A stretch of DNA of 64,000 nt, from positions 1 to 64,000 of the forward strand of contig CAKVCL010000006.1 of the NCBI GenBank assembly GCA_934725855.1, read 5' to 3'. Origin of the DNA: an uncultured Cellulosilyticum sp. GTDB lineage: Bacteria; Bacillota; Clostridia; Lachnospirales; Cellulosilyticaceae. A model generated the notes under the pieces. It did not search any database. It worked only from the letters and a program-made list of their open reading frames with translations, and was not told where the DNA came from. Position numbers and translations under genes: made by a program. Positions 1 through 8,590 of this stretch are shown here, piece after piece; within the stretch, counting starts at the first letter, position 1; every line of letters starts with the position of its first letter.

Positions 1-512
1 TGTACCACCTAAAAACCGCACCAAATAGGTGAAAATAGATATTAGATCAAAAACACCAAGAAGCATTGAGGCTACTGCAAAAAATAAGCTTAAGAAAAAA
101 TGAATTTCACGGATTCAGGTAAATGCTAAATATGTCTTTGATTTAATGCCTTTTAAATGATTTTTTAATGCCTTTATGTATAAAATGTTAAGGAACAAAA
201 TGGTAAAAAAATAGAGCCTCTTATCATCTGACTCCTTTAAACTTTTCACTCTTCTCCATATCTGACTTGATTGTTATGGCAACAAATGTTACTATAATAG
301 CATCTATGGTAACAAATTCCATTAATTTAATTCTAACTTAACTTATTGATACTCTTATCTTCTAAGGCATAAAATCTTCCACTTTGGCAAAGCGGAATGG
401 ATCAAGCCAATATACTCACCAACGGCATGTCACAAGCCATTAGAGATATTGATCAACTAGAGGATTCACTTTCTAAAGCCTATTATCTAGAGGAACAATA
501 AGCTGCAACACT
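1..512. other. Long AT-rich stretch without an intact gene
   Basis: No convincing complete coding frame is seen on either strand, apart from the possible remnant ending at 501. A TATAAT-like hexamer at 293-298 has no good -35 at normal spacing. Two similar short words (ATGGCAACAAAT and ATGGTAACAAAT) lie about 28 bases apart near 276-319. They could be a regulator site or the remains of a promoter region. Confidence 0.4.
373..501 (+). pseudogene. Possible 3' remnant of a gene
   Basis: A short open frame runs on the plus strand from 373 to the stop TAA at 499-501; an internal ATG at 397 would give 34 residues. The translation is polar and helical, with a run reading SQAIRDIDQLEDSLSKAY, and resembles the C-terminal tail of a larger protein. 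A strong hairpin terminator follows 12 bases after the stop. I see no ribosome binding site before the ATG and a stop just upstream of the frame. I do not recognise the family. It may be a leftover of a deleted gene or a chance frame. Confidence 0.25.
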
Positions 513-555
513 AAAAGTAGGCTAATCACCTAATGGGATGGTTAGCCTACTTTTT
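513..555. terminator. Bidirectional hairpin terminator
   Basis: A perfect 13-bp stem pairs 513-525 with 542-554, with A-rich and T-rich arms on both sides. It can stop plus-strand transcription leaving the remnant at 501 and, on the minus strand, end the GH74-GH31 unit whose stop is at 559. Confidence 0.85.
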
Positions 556-558
556 ACA

Positions 559-2628
559 CTATTCATAAATTTTATAGTGCTTTCCTTCTTTAATCATAAC
601 TGGAATAATTTCAAGTGGTGCTTCTACTTCAATCCATTGTCCACCTTCATATGCCTTTTGGGTATAAGCATCTGTCCACTTAGTCCCTTTAGGTAAATAA
701 AGCTTTCTAGTAGTCGCACCTGCTTCCATAACTGGTGCAACAATTAGATCTGGCCCAAATAAGTATTGGTCTTCCACTTCCCAACAGATTTCATCTTCAT
801 AGTAATCATAAAACATTGGACGCATCATTGGCGTTCCTGTTTCACTAGCTACCTTCATGCCTTCTCGAATGTAATCTCGTAAGGCTTCTCGAATAAAGAG
901 ATAAGATTTTAAGATTTCGTAGTTGTCTTCTCCAAAGCTCCAGACTTCATTATCTTGACCTGATGTTAATTGTCTCACCCCATCAATGAATTCTTCTTCT
1001 CGTTCATACCAAGGTGAACGTTCCCCATGCATACGGAACACTGGGCAAAATGCTCCCCACTCAAACCAACGCACTAACAATTCTTTAAAGCCATCATCAC
1101 GGATATCGCCTCCTAAGAAACCACCAATATCAGACGTCCACCAAGGAATGCCTGCAATCCCCATGCTAAGTCCGGCTTGAAGTTGTTCTCTCATAGAACG
1201 GAAGGAAGAATAAATGTCCCCTGACCAAGTAAGTACCCCATATTTTTGACTGCCTGCCCAAGCACAGCGAACTAAACTTAAAATCTCCTTCTCCCCTTCT
1301 GCTTTTAAGCCATCATAAAAACCCTTCGCATACATCAGTGGATACATATTGGTACACTGAAGAGCTGTCCCCATATAATAACGATAGTTATCAAAATCAT
1401 AAGGTCCATACTCCGGTTCTGCCTCATCTAGCCAAAAGCAGCGTATACCATAGTTGTAATAGTTTTCTTTACAACGCTCCCATACAAACTTTTGTGCCCC
1501 AGGATGTGTGGCATCATAAAAAATGGTATTGCCCATCCAAGTCATATGATTGCTATTGCCACGATCAGAACGTACCAGATAGCCTTTATCTGCCATTTCT
1601 CCAAAGTTTTCACTCTTTTCATCAATGGTCGGCCATACAGAAACCACCGTTTCAATGCCTAAACTCTTAAGTTCCTCCACCATTGCCTTTGGATCTGGCC
1701 AATCTCTTGGTTCAAATTTAAAATCACCTTGTCTGGTCCAGTGGAAGAAGTCTACGACAATGGCATCCATTGGTAAACCTCTTCTTTTATGTTCTCTAGC
1801 TACTGCTAACAATTCTTCTTGATTACGATAACGTAATTTACATTGCCAATAACCTAATCCATACTCTGGCATCATTGGCGCGCGTCCTGTCGCTGCTGAA
1901 TATTGAGCTTCTATTTCTGCTGGTGTATCCCCTGCTGTAATAAAATAATCTAATTTTTTAGTGCTTCTTGCATACCACTCTGTTTTATTGGTTCCAAAAG
2001 TGGCACTACCAATGGCTGGGTTATTCCATAAGAAACCATAGCCTCTATTGGAAATCATAAATGGCACACTGGCTTGACTATTACGATGAGCCAGTTCCAA
2101 TGTGGCACCTTTTTTATTTAAATGTTTCTCTTGATATTGACCCATCCCATAAATTCTTTCGTCGTCAAACGCCTCAAAACGTGCTACTAAACTAAAATCC
2201 GTACTGCCTTGAATCGGCTTTAATTCTCTAGCATCTATGCGAAGTGGCACACAGTAACGATTTAATCGATTACGATTGCGCCAATATTCCTCTGTTAACA
2301 ACTCACCTTTTTGATTGTAGTAGCTGATCCAGCCTTCATGTGACACCTTTGCGGTTATCTTACCATTTGTAATGGCAGCCTGAGTTCCTTTTTGATGATA
2401 TTTTTTATAACATGCCTCTTTATACCAAGGATCAGTGACGTCCACTTCTTCAAAGGTAATCTCTGCTTCACAAGGTTTTACAGGCTCTACGAGTGCCCAA
2501 TCCTCTTTATCCATTTTAGCTTCAGCAGTCATTCGTACTCTTAGTGAATTTTCCCCCCAAGGTTCAATCCATACTTGTGACGCCCCCTCTGCAATGACTA
2601 AACGATTTTTTTCTTTAATAAGTCTCAT
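559..2628 (-). CDS. GH31 alpha-glycosidase (alpha-xylosidase/alpha-glucosidase type)
   Basis: Predicted retaining alpha-glycosidase of family GH31, 689 residues, acting in the cytoplasm (no signal peptide). An N-terminal beta-sandwich is followed by a (beta/alpha)8 barrel. Visible family marks are the GMGQYQ stretch near residue 161, the nucleophile region FWLDEAEPE with Asp401 as likely nucleophile, and TWSGD with Asp471 as likely acid/base. WWTSDIGGF follows near 496. GGAGGG lies 6 bases before the ATG at 2628. It follows a GH74 gene with a 70-bp gap and no terminator, so the two are probably one operon. In that context removal of alpha-linked xylose from xyloglucan oligosaccharides is the best guess. 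Activity on alpha-glucosides cannot be excluded from sequence alone. Confidence 0.9.
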   Translation of the reverse strand: MRLIKEKNRLVIAEGASQVWIEPWGENSLRVRMTAEAKMDKEDWALVEPVKPCEAEITFEEVDVTDPWYKEACYKKYHQKGTQAAITNGKITAKVSHEGWISYYNQKGELLTEEYWRNRNRLNRYCVPLRIDARELKPIQGSTDFSLVARFEAFDDERIYGMGQYQEKHLNKKGATLELAHRNSQASVPFMISNRGYGFLWNNPAIGSATFGTNKTEWYARSTKKLDYFITAGDTPAEIEAQYSAATGRAPMMPEYGLGYWQCKLRYRNQEELLAVAREHKRRGLPMDAIVVDFFHWTRQGDFKFEPRDWPDPKAMVEELKSLGIETVVSVWPTIDEKSENFGEMADKGYLVRSDRGNSNHMTWMGNTIFYDATHPGAQKFVWERCKENYYNYGIRCFWLDEAEPEYGPYDFDNYRYYMGTALQCTNMYPLMYAKGFYDGLKAEGEKEILSLVRCAWAGSQKYGVLTWSGDIYSSFRSMREQLQAGLSMGIAGIPWWTSDIGGFLGGDIRDDGFKELLVRWFEWGAFCPVFRMHGERSPWYEREEEFIDGVRQLTSGQDNEVWSFGEDNYEILKSYLFIREALRDYIREGMKVASETGTPMMRPMFYDYYEDEICWEVEDQYLFGPDLIVAPVMEAGATTRKLYLPKGTKWTDAYTQKAYEGGQWIEVEAPLEIIPVMIKEGKHYKIYE

Positions 2629-2698
2629 AAATTTCCCTCCATTTTTTAAGTCATCTTCTACTTTCTTTTCTTACTATGTATTAATGCCTTTTGTCTTA

Positions 2699-5047
2699 CT
2701 AGCTAGGTTCTCCATATAGTACCCCTACAGAGCCTGTGCCCAGATAAAATCTGCCAAAGCATCTTGAATCTCCCTCAATGCTATTGATGTCGCCAAACAT
2801 CTGCTTACTTGTATTAAGTCTAGTCCATGTTTTACCTTCATTAAGTGAACTATAAAAACCATATTCACCTTCTATAACCCCTGAAATATAAAACGCTTTA
2901 TCTTCCTTAAGATATTCACCACCCTCTCGAATAGGTCCAAGCCCTAGATGATAAACGGCTTGTCTTTCTTGACTTAAGCATTTTAGATGGATGACATCTT
3001 TTTGAGCATCGTAAATCATTTTCCATAAACCCTGCTCACCAAGTGCCATATAAAATATGCCTGACCTTCCAGCATCTGCTCGAATCTCTGCTTTATCTGC
3101 GCAATCAATTAGGGTAAAATCAATTTTCGGGAAATTTTCAGGCAGTTCATAGGCCTTAAAGGTTGCTCCGCCATCATGACTAATATAAACATCCGAATGA
3201 TTTCCAAAACCATACATTCTTTGACTACATACACGATCTGAGAATACTTTAAGACCACCTTTTTGCAGCTTAACTCCCTCTTGATTATACACTCTACTTC
3301 TTTTAAAATGTGCGCCCCCATCGTGGCTATACACCACACTATCAAGCGGCAGCTTGATACCTTCAGCTATACTCCATACGATATGCTTACAATCCGGTGA
3401 AACCGCTACCCAACCCGAATTAACATTAGGTGTTTCAATTGCATGAAGCCTTTGATCAATCACCTCAGATAGCCCATAAGGCATCTCTAAACGTGTAAAC
3501 GTTTTACATTGATCTTTTGAAACAGTCAATCCCCCTTTGGTTTTGCCTGTCCAATTGCCCCTAGGCGTCACCACCACAAATTCAGGATGATCATCTGAAT
3601 AATCCGCATTGATGCAAGTAATATAACGGTTTCCCTCACTATCAGCAAAAGAGTTTTCACAAGGCTCATCCAACTTCTTAAATGCAAACCCTCCTAAATC
3701 CCCTAATATATCAATTAACTGAACAGGACCTGCCGGTGGACTATAAAGATTTAGGTGAACGGTTTCTTCAATCCCCTTACATTGATCATGAAAAGAAGGC
3801 GCATCATCTGTTAAATGCTCTGAAATAAACACACCCGTGCCTGAGTTTACCCAAACTTCATCTGGATTAAATGGATTGATTTTAATATCACTCATCCAAT
3901 GTAAAATAGAACGGTTTCCATTATACTCAGGTTTCATATAAGGCGTGTTAAACTCAAGCTGCCCAATCGTTAAATCGCATAAAATGACTTGCCATGTTTC
4001 ACCATAGTCATAAGAACGATACACACAATCGGCATCTTTTCCGTCCTTCATACGACAAATCGTGGTACAAACCACAAGCCCTGGCTTAGATGAACAGGTT
4101 GAAATGCCACTTAAACCATAATCTAAAGCGTTAACTGCTTCTTTGCTATTCTTATTTTCAAGGTCAGTTGGTGTCAAATCACGATAACCCATCAGTTTCT
4201 CATTGTTATCAAATTCATAACGTATTAAGGCGCCACCCACAGCATCCCCTGAATCACAGCTATACCCATTCTCTACTACATAAGAATTTTTTCCTGTCTG
4301 TGAAAAGGTAATATAAAGATAACGCCCATCATACGCATAGCGTTGGGCAACATAGCCTGGCATTTTTGACTCACCTTTAACAGATAAATCAGGTTGCCTC
4401 ATCAGCTCAAAATGTTCGCCTTGATCATAAGATATGTATAAACTTTTTCCTCTTACCATCATTCCCGTTTCCGAATGAATAGAAGCCGTCATAACACCTG
4501 CTGTTCCAACAACCAATGCACCACCTTTAGGTGATTGCCATACCATCGTCATATAACGTTCTCCATTAACATCTAATGTTTCCCACGTCTTTCCTAGATC
4601 TTTAGAACGTAATAACCCATCTTGTTGACTCGCAAAATACACTATATTGGAATCATTCTGATCCACGATTAACCGACTACCTGTTCCTCTACCATTTAGA
4701 TTGCCATGCACAAAAGCCGGTATCTTTTCATACTGAAAGCTCTCTCCCTGATCATAAGATAAAGCCAAAACTCCCGCTTTTTTATTTTCTCCACAAGCCA
4801 TCATAAGTCGCTCGGGATGATTGTCATCTAATGCAATCGCAATTGGATAACTTTCACTTAAATCTTCTCTCGTCACATGTGACATCAAACTTTTCCACTT
4901 ACTTTGTTTGTAATCATAACGATAAACACCTCCTATATCTGTTCTAGCATACAGAATATGAGGCATTTTCTGATGAAACATAAATCCTGTAACATATCCG
5001 CCTCCAGGTATAGGCAAATGTTTATAAGTATATGCTCGTTGCTTCAC
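2699..5047 (-). CDS. GH74 xyloglucan-active glycosidase, cytoplasmic
   Basis: Predicted GH74 enzyme, 782 residues, a double seven-bladed beta-propeller that cleaves the xyloglucan backbone with inversion. The first residues already match the catalytic module (GGGYVTGF, then ARTDIGG with Asp37). The second catalytic aspartate is expected at Asp450 in LGDLGGF. Asp-box-like turns such as SYDQGE, SYDYGETW and SHDGGA recur through the chain. There is no signal peptide, no carbohydrate-binding module and no dockerin, unlike most secreted GH74 enzymes. This suggests action on imported oligosaccharides. The start is GTG at 5047, with AGGAGAG 7-8 bases upstream. GH31 lies directly downstream on the same strand. 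Confidence 0.88.
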   Translation of the reverse strand: MKQRAYTYKHLPIPGGGYVTGFMFHQKMPHILYARTDIGGVYRYDYKQSKWKSLMSHVTREDLSESYPIAIALDDNHPERLMMACGENKKAGVLALSYDQGESFQYEKIPAFVHGNLNGRGTGSRLIVDQNDSNIVYFASQQDGLLRSKDLGKTWETLDVNGERYMTMVWQSPKGGALVVGTAGVMTASIHSETGMMVRGKSLYISYDQGEHFELMRQPDLSVKGESKMPGYVAQRYAYDGRYLYITFSQTGKNSYVVENGYSCDSGDAVGGALIRYEFDNNEKLMGYRDLTPTDLENKNSKEAVNALDYGLSGISTCSSKPGLVVCTTICRMKDGKDADCVYRSYDYGETWQVILCDLTIGQLEFNTPYMKPEYNGNRSILHWMSDIKINPFNPDEVWVNSGTGVFISEHLTDDAPSFHDQCKGIEETVHLNLYSPPAGPVQLIDILGDLGGFAFKKLDEPCENSFADSEGNRYITCINADYSDDHPEFVVVTPRGNWTGKTKGGLTVSKDQCKTFTRLEMPYGLSEVIDQRLHAIETPNVNSGWVAVSPDCKHIVWSIAEGIKLPLDSVVYSHDGGAHFKRSRVYNQEGVKLQKGGLKVFSDRVCSQRMYGFGNHSDVYISHDGGATFKAYELPENFPKIDFTLIDCADKAEIRADAGRSGIFYMALGEQGLWKMIYDAQKDVIHLKCLSQERQAVYHLGLGPIREGGEYLKEDKAFYISGVIEGEYGFYSSLNEGKTWTRLNTSKQMFGDINSIEGDSRCFGRFYLGTGSVGVLYGEPS

Positions 5048-5176
5048 TTTCTACTCTCCTTGACTACTTTTTATAGTAAAATGATATATTTTTGTGTTTC
5101 TTATAGTCTATCTATAAGCTCTTTTATGATAGTATATTACAATAGTTCCACTAGCCATTCAATGTGCTTTCATATA

Positions 5177-5222
5177 AAGAAGCCAACTCACTTTGCTCAT
5201 GCTTAGTCAGTTGGCTTCTTTT
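5177..5222 (-). terminator. Hairpin terminator after the Cys-rich protein gene
   Basis: Arms at 5177-5187 and 5210-5220 pair (AGAAGCCAAC with GTTGGCTTCT), flanked by T-rich sequence. It sits 6 bases beyond the stop of the minus-strand gene ending at 5228 and separates it from GH74. Confidence 0.8.
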
Positions 5223-5227
5223 TCTAT

Positions 5228-5698
5228 TTATTCATTTATTTCCATTTCATTCTTTAGAAAAGCATAAATAAAGTCTGTGTTTTTCTCATTAAAATCAAAC
5301 ATAAACGCTGTATTTTTACATTTTTTATAAACGACACCGTCCATATTAAATTCACACCCTCCGAGGCAAGAAAGAGAACAATTTTGTCCATTTAATTTCT
5401 TGCAATCTCCTGCTTTTTGAATACCTTTTTTAAGATCATCAGATAGCGTATCTAAAAACGCTTCATATTCACTGACATGTGACGCATAAATTCTTATTTT
5501 AACCCCACTTTTTCTAAAAACATAATTTAAAAGTGACTTACCAGTATGCTGCCTTGTATAAGAAACAACATGTCCACTTTTTGCTTCTTTAATCTTACAT
5601 TTACAGCCTTTTTGCGTTAAAAATTCATTAATTTCTAGTACAACTGGTTGCATATTAGGCGGAACAGTCCCTAAAAAATCTTGAAATAAATCTCCCAT
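5228..5698 (-). CDS. Small cysteine-rich protein of unknown function
   Basis: A 156-residue soluble protein that I do not recognise by name. It has no signal peptide and no membrane segment. The N-terminal 25 residues resemble the start of a helical MmcQ/YdhG-like fold, but this is weak. Several cysteines stand out: KGCKCK near residue 31-34, then DCKKLNGQNCSLSCLGGCEF near 98-117, and KKC near 127. They could bind zinc or another metal. AAGGGGA lies about 5 bases before the ATG at 5698. It follows the AraC-like regulator gene by 21 bp and has its own terminator, so the two are likely cotranscribed and may be functionally tied. Confidence 0.6.
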   Translation of the reverse strand: MGDLFQDFLGTVPPNMQPVVLEINEFLTQKGCKCKIKEAKSGHVVSYTRQHTGKSLLNYVFRKSGVKIRIYASHVSEYEAFLDTLSDDLKKGIQKAGDCKKLNGQNCSLSCLGGCEFNMDGVVYKKCKNTAFMFDFNEKNTDFIYAFLKNEMEINE

Positions 5699-5719
5699 TT
5701 TTTCCCCTTTTCTTTGGTT

Positions 5720-6580
5720 CTATTTTTTTACCACTGGTATCCAAACCTCATATCTACCCGTTGATGGATCTGGATCAATATAGACTTCTATGTCAGGCGC
5801 ATTAGCATATTCATAACCAGATGTAGGTAACCATTCTGTAATGATGCGTGATTCTAACTGTTGAATGGCTTCATTTGCTCCTGTTCCTGAAAAAATTGCC
5901 CATGTCGCAGCGGGAACTGTATATTCCTCGAATATTTCTTGCTCACCAGAATCCTTTTCTTTTTCCTCCGCTACAGCAATATAATAGTACCACTTATCTT
6001 GCTCATTGCATGTGCTAACCCCTAAGAGTCCTTGAAAAGAAGTATTCATCCTACTGGCTAATTTAGGAATTATCCCATTTTTCATGGCTTCTTGCCACAT
6101 TTTAGATACAATTTGAAAATTTTCTTTAACATCACTCTTAAGTGGCTGAGAAGCACCTATGATTCGAAAAGCTTCTTTTTTCTCGATTCTGTAATTCATT
6201 GACTCGACTCCTTTAACAACCATTTTAAATTGAATCGGAGAAAATGCCTTCAAGGAAACACTTTGCGTTTTAACAATAGAAGGTGCCACCCCATGAATGG
6301 CTTGAAATGCTCTATTGAAGGCTGTAGGTGAATCATACCCATATTTTAAAGCAACATCAATTATTTTCTTATCACTACCTTGTAATTCAACAGCTGCCAA
6401 AGTCATTTTACGTCTACGAATATATTCCGATAAGGTTACACCTGCAATATATGTAAACATTCTTTGAAAATGATAAGCGGAACACCCTGCAATACATCCT
6501 AGTTTTTTATAATCTATTTCTTCTGTCATATGCGCTTCCAGATAATTTATCGCCGCATTCATCTTTTCAAGCCATTCCAT
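5720..6580 (-). CDS. AraC-family regulator with GyrI-like effector domain
   Basis: Predicted transcription regulator of 286 residues. The N-terminal 100 residues hold two helix-turn-helix motifs of the AraC type (LGCIAGCSAYHFQRMF and VALKYGYDSPTAFNRAFQ). The C-terminal part from about residue 120 is a GyrI-like small-molecule-binding domain ending in a typical YEVWIPV strand, as in Rob and many Clostridial drug-responsive regulators. I moved the start from the TTG at 6604 to the ATG at 6580, because GGAGG stands 8 bases before that ATG and inside the longer frame. It is followed closely by the Cys-rich protein gene. The ligand is unknown; small lipophilic cations are the usual class for this domain. 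Confidence 0.88.
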   Translation of the reverse strand: MEWLEKMNAAINYLEAHMTEEIDYKKLGCIAGCSAYHFQRMFTYIAGVTLSEYIRRRKMTLAAVELQGSDKKIIDVALKYGYDSPTAFNRAFQAIHGVAPSIVKTQSVSLKAFSPIQFKMVVKGVESMNYRIEKKEAFRIIGASQPLKSDVKENFQIVSKMWQEAMKNGIIPKLASRMNTSFQGLLGVSTCNEQDKWYYYIAVAEEKEKDSGEQEIFEEYTVPAATWAIFSGTGANEAIQQLESRIITEWLPTSGYEYANAPDIEVYIDPDPSTGRYEVWIPVVKK

Positions 6581-6703
6581 ATAAATGACCTCCTTCTCAA
6601 GCAATTCTTTTGTTTCTTATATTTTTATTTTCTCCACTTATTAAAGTTTATCAAGCTTTGTTGTCATTTACCTCTCATTTTTGGTACAAAAAAAGCGAGT
6701 ATT

Positions 6704-6943
6704 TTATTTTAATCTTTTAGCGAATGAAACCTGCTGCTTTAATTCATAAAACCCATTTTTCTTATAAAAGTAATAAGCAGGAATATCATGTTCTGTTTGC
6801 AAAAAGATAGCCTGAATATCGTTTTCCAATAAGTATTTCTCATCACTCCAATCATCGTTCCAAGGTGCTTTAGTAAACACCTCTTTAAAAAATAACTTCA
6901 TCTCTTCTAGTTGAGTGTAATCCATTACACGCAATTCTCTCAT
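6704..6943 (-). pseudogene. GNAT acetyltransferase with in-frame core deletion
   Basis: This 79-residue frame joins the two ends of a GNAT acetyltransferase. Residues 1-40 match the usual N-terminus (KEVFTKAPWNDDWSDEKYL). Residues 44-79 match the usual C-terminus (IFLQTEHDIPAYYFYKKNGF and the last strand). About 65-80 residues of the middle are missing, including the acetyl-CoA-binding loop (Q/R-x-x-G-x-G/A). The join is in frame, and the ribosome site AGGAG lies 7 bases before the ATG, so a short product could still be made. Acetyltransferase activity is very unlikely. No direct repeat or insertion element is obvious at the junction near 6815. Confidence 0.7.
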
Positions 6944-7043
6944 AAACGTTCTCCTAACTTCATTGTCTATTTTCTATAAATAATGATTTATTGATTACAG
7001 TCTATAAAAATAAAAATTATAAATCAATCTTTCAAGTAAAAAG

Positions 7044-7065
7044 AAAAAGCCCTTAAGAGCTTTTG
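7044..7065 (-). terminator. Hairpin terminator after the lipoprotein gene
   Basis: A short stem of AAAAGC with GCTTTT and a TTAA loop lies at 7044-7064. On the minus strand it is followed by a T-rich run. It lies about 80 bases beyond the lipoprotein stop and before the truncated acetyltransferase. Confidence 0.6.
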
Positions 7066-7143
7066 AATAACATTTCCCAAAAAACATTTATTTTGAGTGA
7101 GTCTATTACTCTTATTAGGCTTTTGATTCAAAGATTCAACTGC

Positions 7144-7770
7144 TTATTTATCTGTTGGATAAATATCTAACACAATATTATTTTCAAAATAAGTCAGTTC
7201 ATAAGTCAAATTCTCATCTGACCAGTTACGATTTTGTCTACCTTGAACATCGATATAACGTTCAATGGTAGATTCCCCATATAGTTCGGTTAAAGTATTG
7301 ATTAAATTTTCTTTAGTGGCTTCAATATCATTTGCTTGTGGAATGAAAAAGCTAATGTAATTTACGACTTGCTCATTATCATTGAAAACAGCTTCCACTT
7401 TAGCCATTTCATCTAAATAATCTACTTTGTAGTATCGAACTAGTAAAATATCCGTTTGCTCTAAGTTTTGTACATTAGCAGGCTCACCTAATACCGCATC
7501 CACTTCTTCTGCTTTCTTTCCGATTAATGAAGCAATATTTTGGATTTGCTCTGTGGTTGCTTTTTTATTTTCCTGGGCTGTATCTACTTCTGGTGTCGGT
7601 GTAGCTTCTGACTCAGCTGGAGCTTTAGTTGGCTCTTCACTTGGTACTTCAGACTGAGCTGCTATTTCAGTTGAACTTGCTGAAGCGCTAGCTGGCTCAT
7701 TAGACTGACCACACCCTACTAATGTTACTAAACTCACCATTCCTATCGTCATAAATTTTTTTAAGTTCAT
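7144..7770 (-). CDS. Lipoprotein of unknown function
   Basis: Predicted membrane-anchored lipoprotein of 208 residues. A short Lys-containing N-terminus and a hydrophobic run lead to the lipobox LVGC, with Cys20 as the lipidated residue. Next comes a low-complexity Ser/Ala/Glu/Pro/Thr linker of about 60 residues. From about residue 75 there is a folded C-terminal domain of alternating helices and strands that I cannot assign. The start is the ATG at 7770, because AGGAG lies 10 bases upstream; a longer frame to 7815 would hide the signal peptide. It begins one base after the HAD gene stop, with its ribosome site inside that gene, so the two are translationally coupled. Confidence 0.8.
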   Translation of the reverse strand: MNLKKFMTIGMVSLVTLVGCGQSNEPASASASSTEIAAQSEVPSEEPTKAPAESEATPTPEVDTAQENKKATTEQIQNIASLIGKKAEEVDAVLGEPANVQNLEQTDILLVRYYKVDYLDEMAKVEAVFNDNEQVVNYISFFIPQANDIEATKENLINTLTELYGESTIERYIDVQGRQNRNWSDENLTYELTYFENNIVLDIYPTDK

Positions 7771-7771
7771 T

Positions 7772-8548
7772 TCAAATAATCTCCTTAATCTTTTCAATGA
7801 CCCCATTTTCCACATTACTTTTTGCCATAAAGCGTGCGACTTCCTTTAGCTTAGGATGGGCATTAGCCATCGCATAGCTATGATAGGCATTTTGTAACAT
7901 TTCTAAATCATTGAGATAATCTCCAAATACCATGGTTTCTTCAAAAGTAATACCGAGTTGTTTTTGAATATCGCAAATAGCCGTCCCCTTATTAACGCCA
8001 TTTGCCATCATATCTATCCAAATTTCTCCCGCAATACAAATTTGTGCCTCATTAGAAAACTTCTTAAATGCTGAATAACTATGTGCTTCAGCCCCTCTCA
8101 TATCACAAATTGTTACTTTTAAAATATCACCTTCTATTTCTAGTAAATCGTCTACCACTTGGTGCTTTACATAGTATTTTGCCACTTCCCTTACAAAAGC
8201 TTCTTCATGACTTTCCATATAAGCGCCTTGACTGGTAGCCAAAATAATGTTTACGCCTAATGCACGCGCCTTATTAATCAGCTTATGCGCAATTTCCTTT
8301 TTTAAAGGATGTACGGCTAACTCTTTTCCTTGATAAGCGACATAGGTGCCATTTTCCGCAATAAATAACATTTGATTGGCTACTTCTTTAAAATTTTCAA
8401 GTAAGGTAAAGTATTGCCTCCCACTGGCTACTGCAAATAAAATCCCTTTTTGCTGCAGCTTGTTAAACATTTCTCCAAACTGCCTTGGTAATTTTCCCTT
8501 ACCATCTAGTAAAGTGCCATCCATATCTGTCGCAATTAATTTAATCAT
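7772..8548 (-). CDS. Cof-type HAD-IIB phosphatase
   Basis: Predicted haloacid dehalogenase-superfamily phosphatase of the Cof/YwpJ type, 258 residues, cytoplasmic. Motif I is DMDGTLLDG with the nucleophile Asp8. The C-terminal metal motif is GDYLNDLEML, close to the usual GDxxNDxxML. The cap domain lies between them. Substrates of this family are small sugar phosphates, nucleotides or flavin precursors and cannot be told from sequence. I start at the ATG 8548 rather than the TTG 8566 because GGAGG lies between them. It overlaps functionally with the lipoprotein gene that follows, and it is 42 bp downstream of addA. Confidence 0.88.
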   Translation of the reverse strand: MIKLIATDMDGTLLDGKGKLPRQFGEMFNKLQQKGILFAVASGRQYFTLLENFKEVANQMLFIAENGTYVAYQGKELAVHPLKKEIAHKLINKARALGVNIILATSQGAYMESHEEAFVREVAKYYVKHQVVDDLLEIEGDILKVTICDMRGAEAHSYSAFKKFSNEAQICIAGEIWIDMMANGVNKGTAICDIQKQLGITFEETMVFGDYLNDLEMLQNAYHSYAMANAHPKLKEVARFMAKSNVENGVIEKIKEII

Positions 8549-8590
8549 TGATGCTGTTTCCTCCAAAACGATTCTCGCCTAAACCTCTAG

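Noticed and set aside
986..1822. Plus-strand open frames inside the GH31 gene
   Set aside because: They lie antisense to a clearly conserved gene, show no ribosome sites and read as low-similarity shadow sequence.
5048..5176. Catabolite repression (cre) site before GH74
   Set aside because: I read the upstream region and found no match to the TGWAANCGNTNWCA pattern. The same is true before hemerythrin-GH115.
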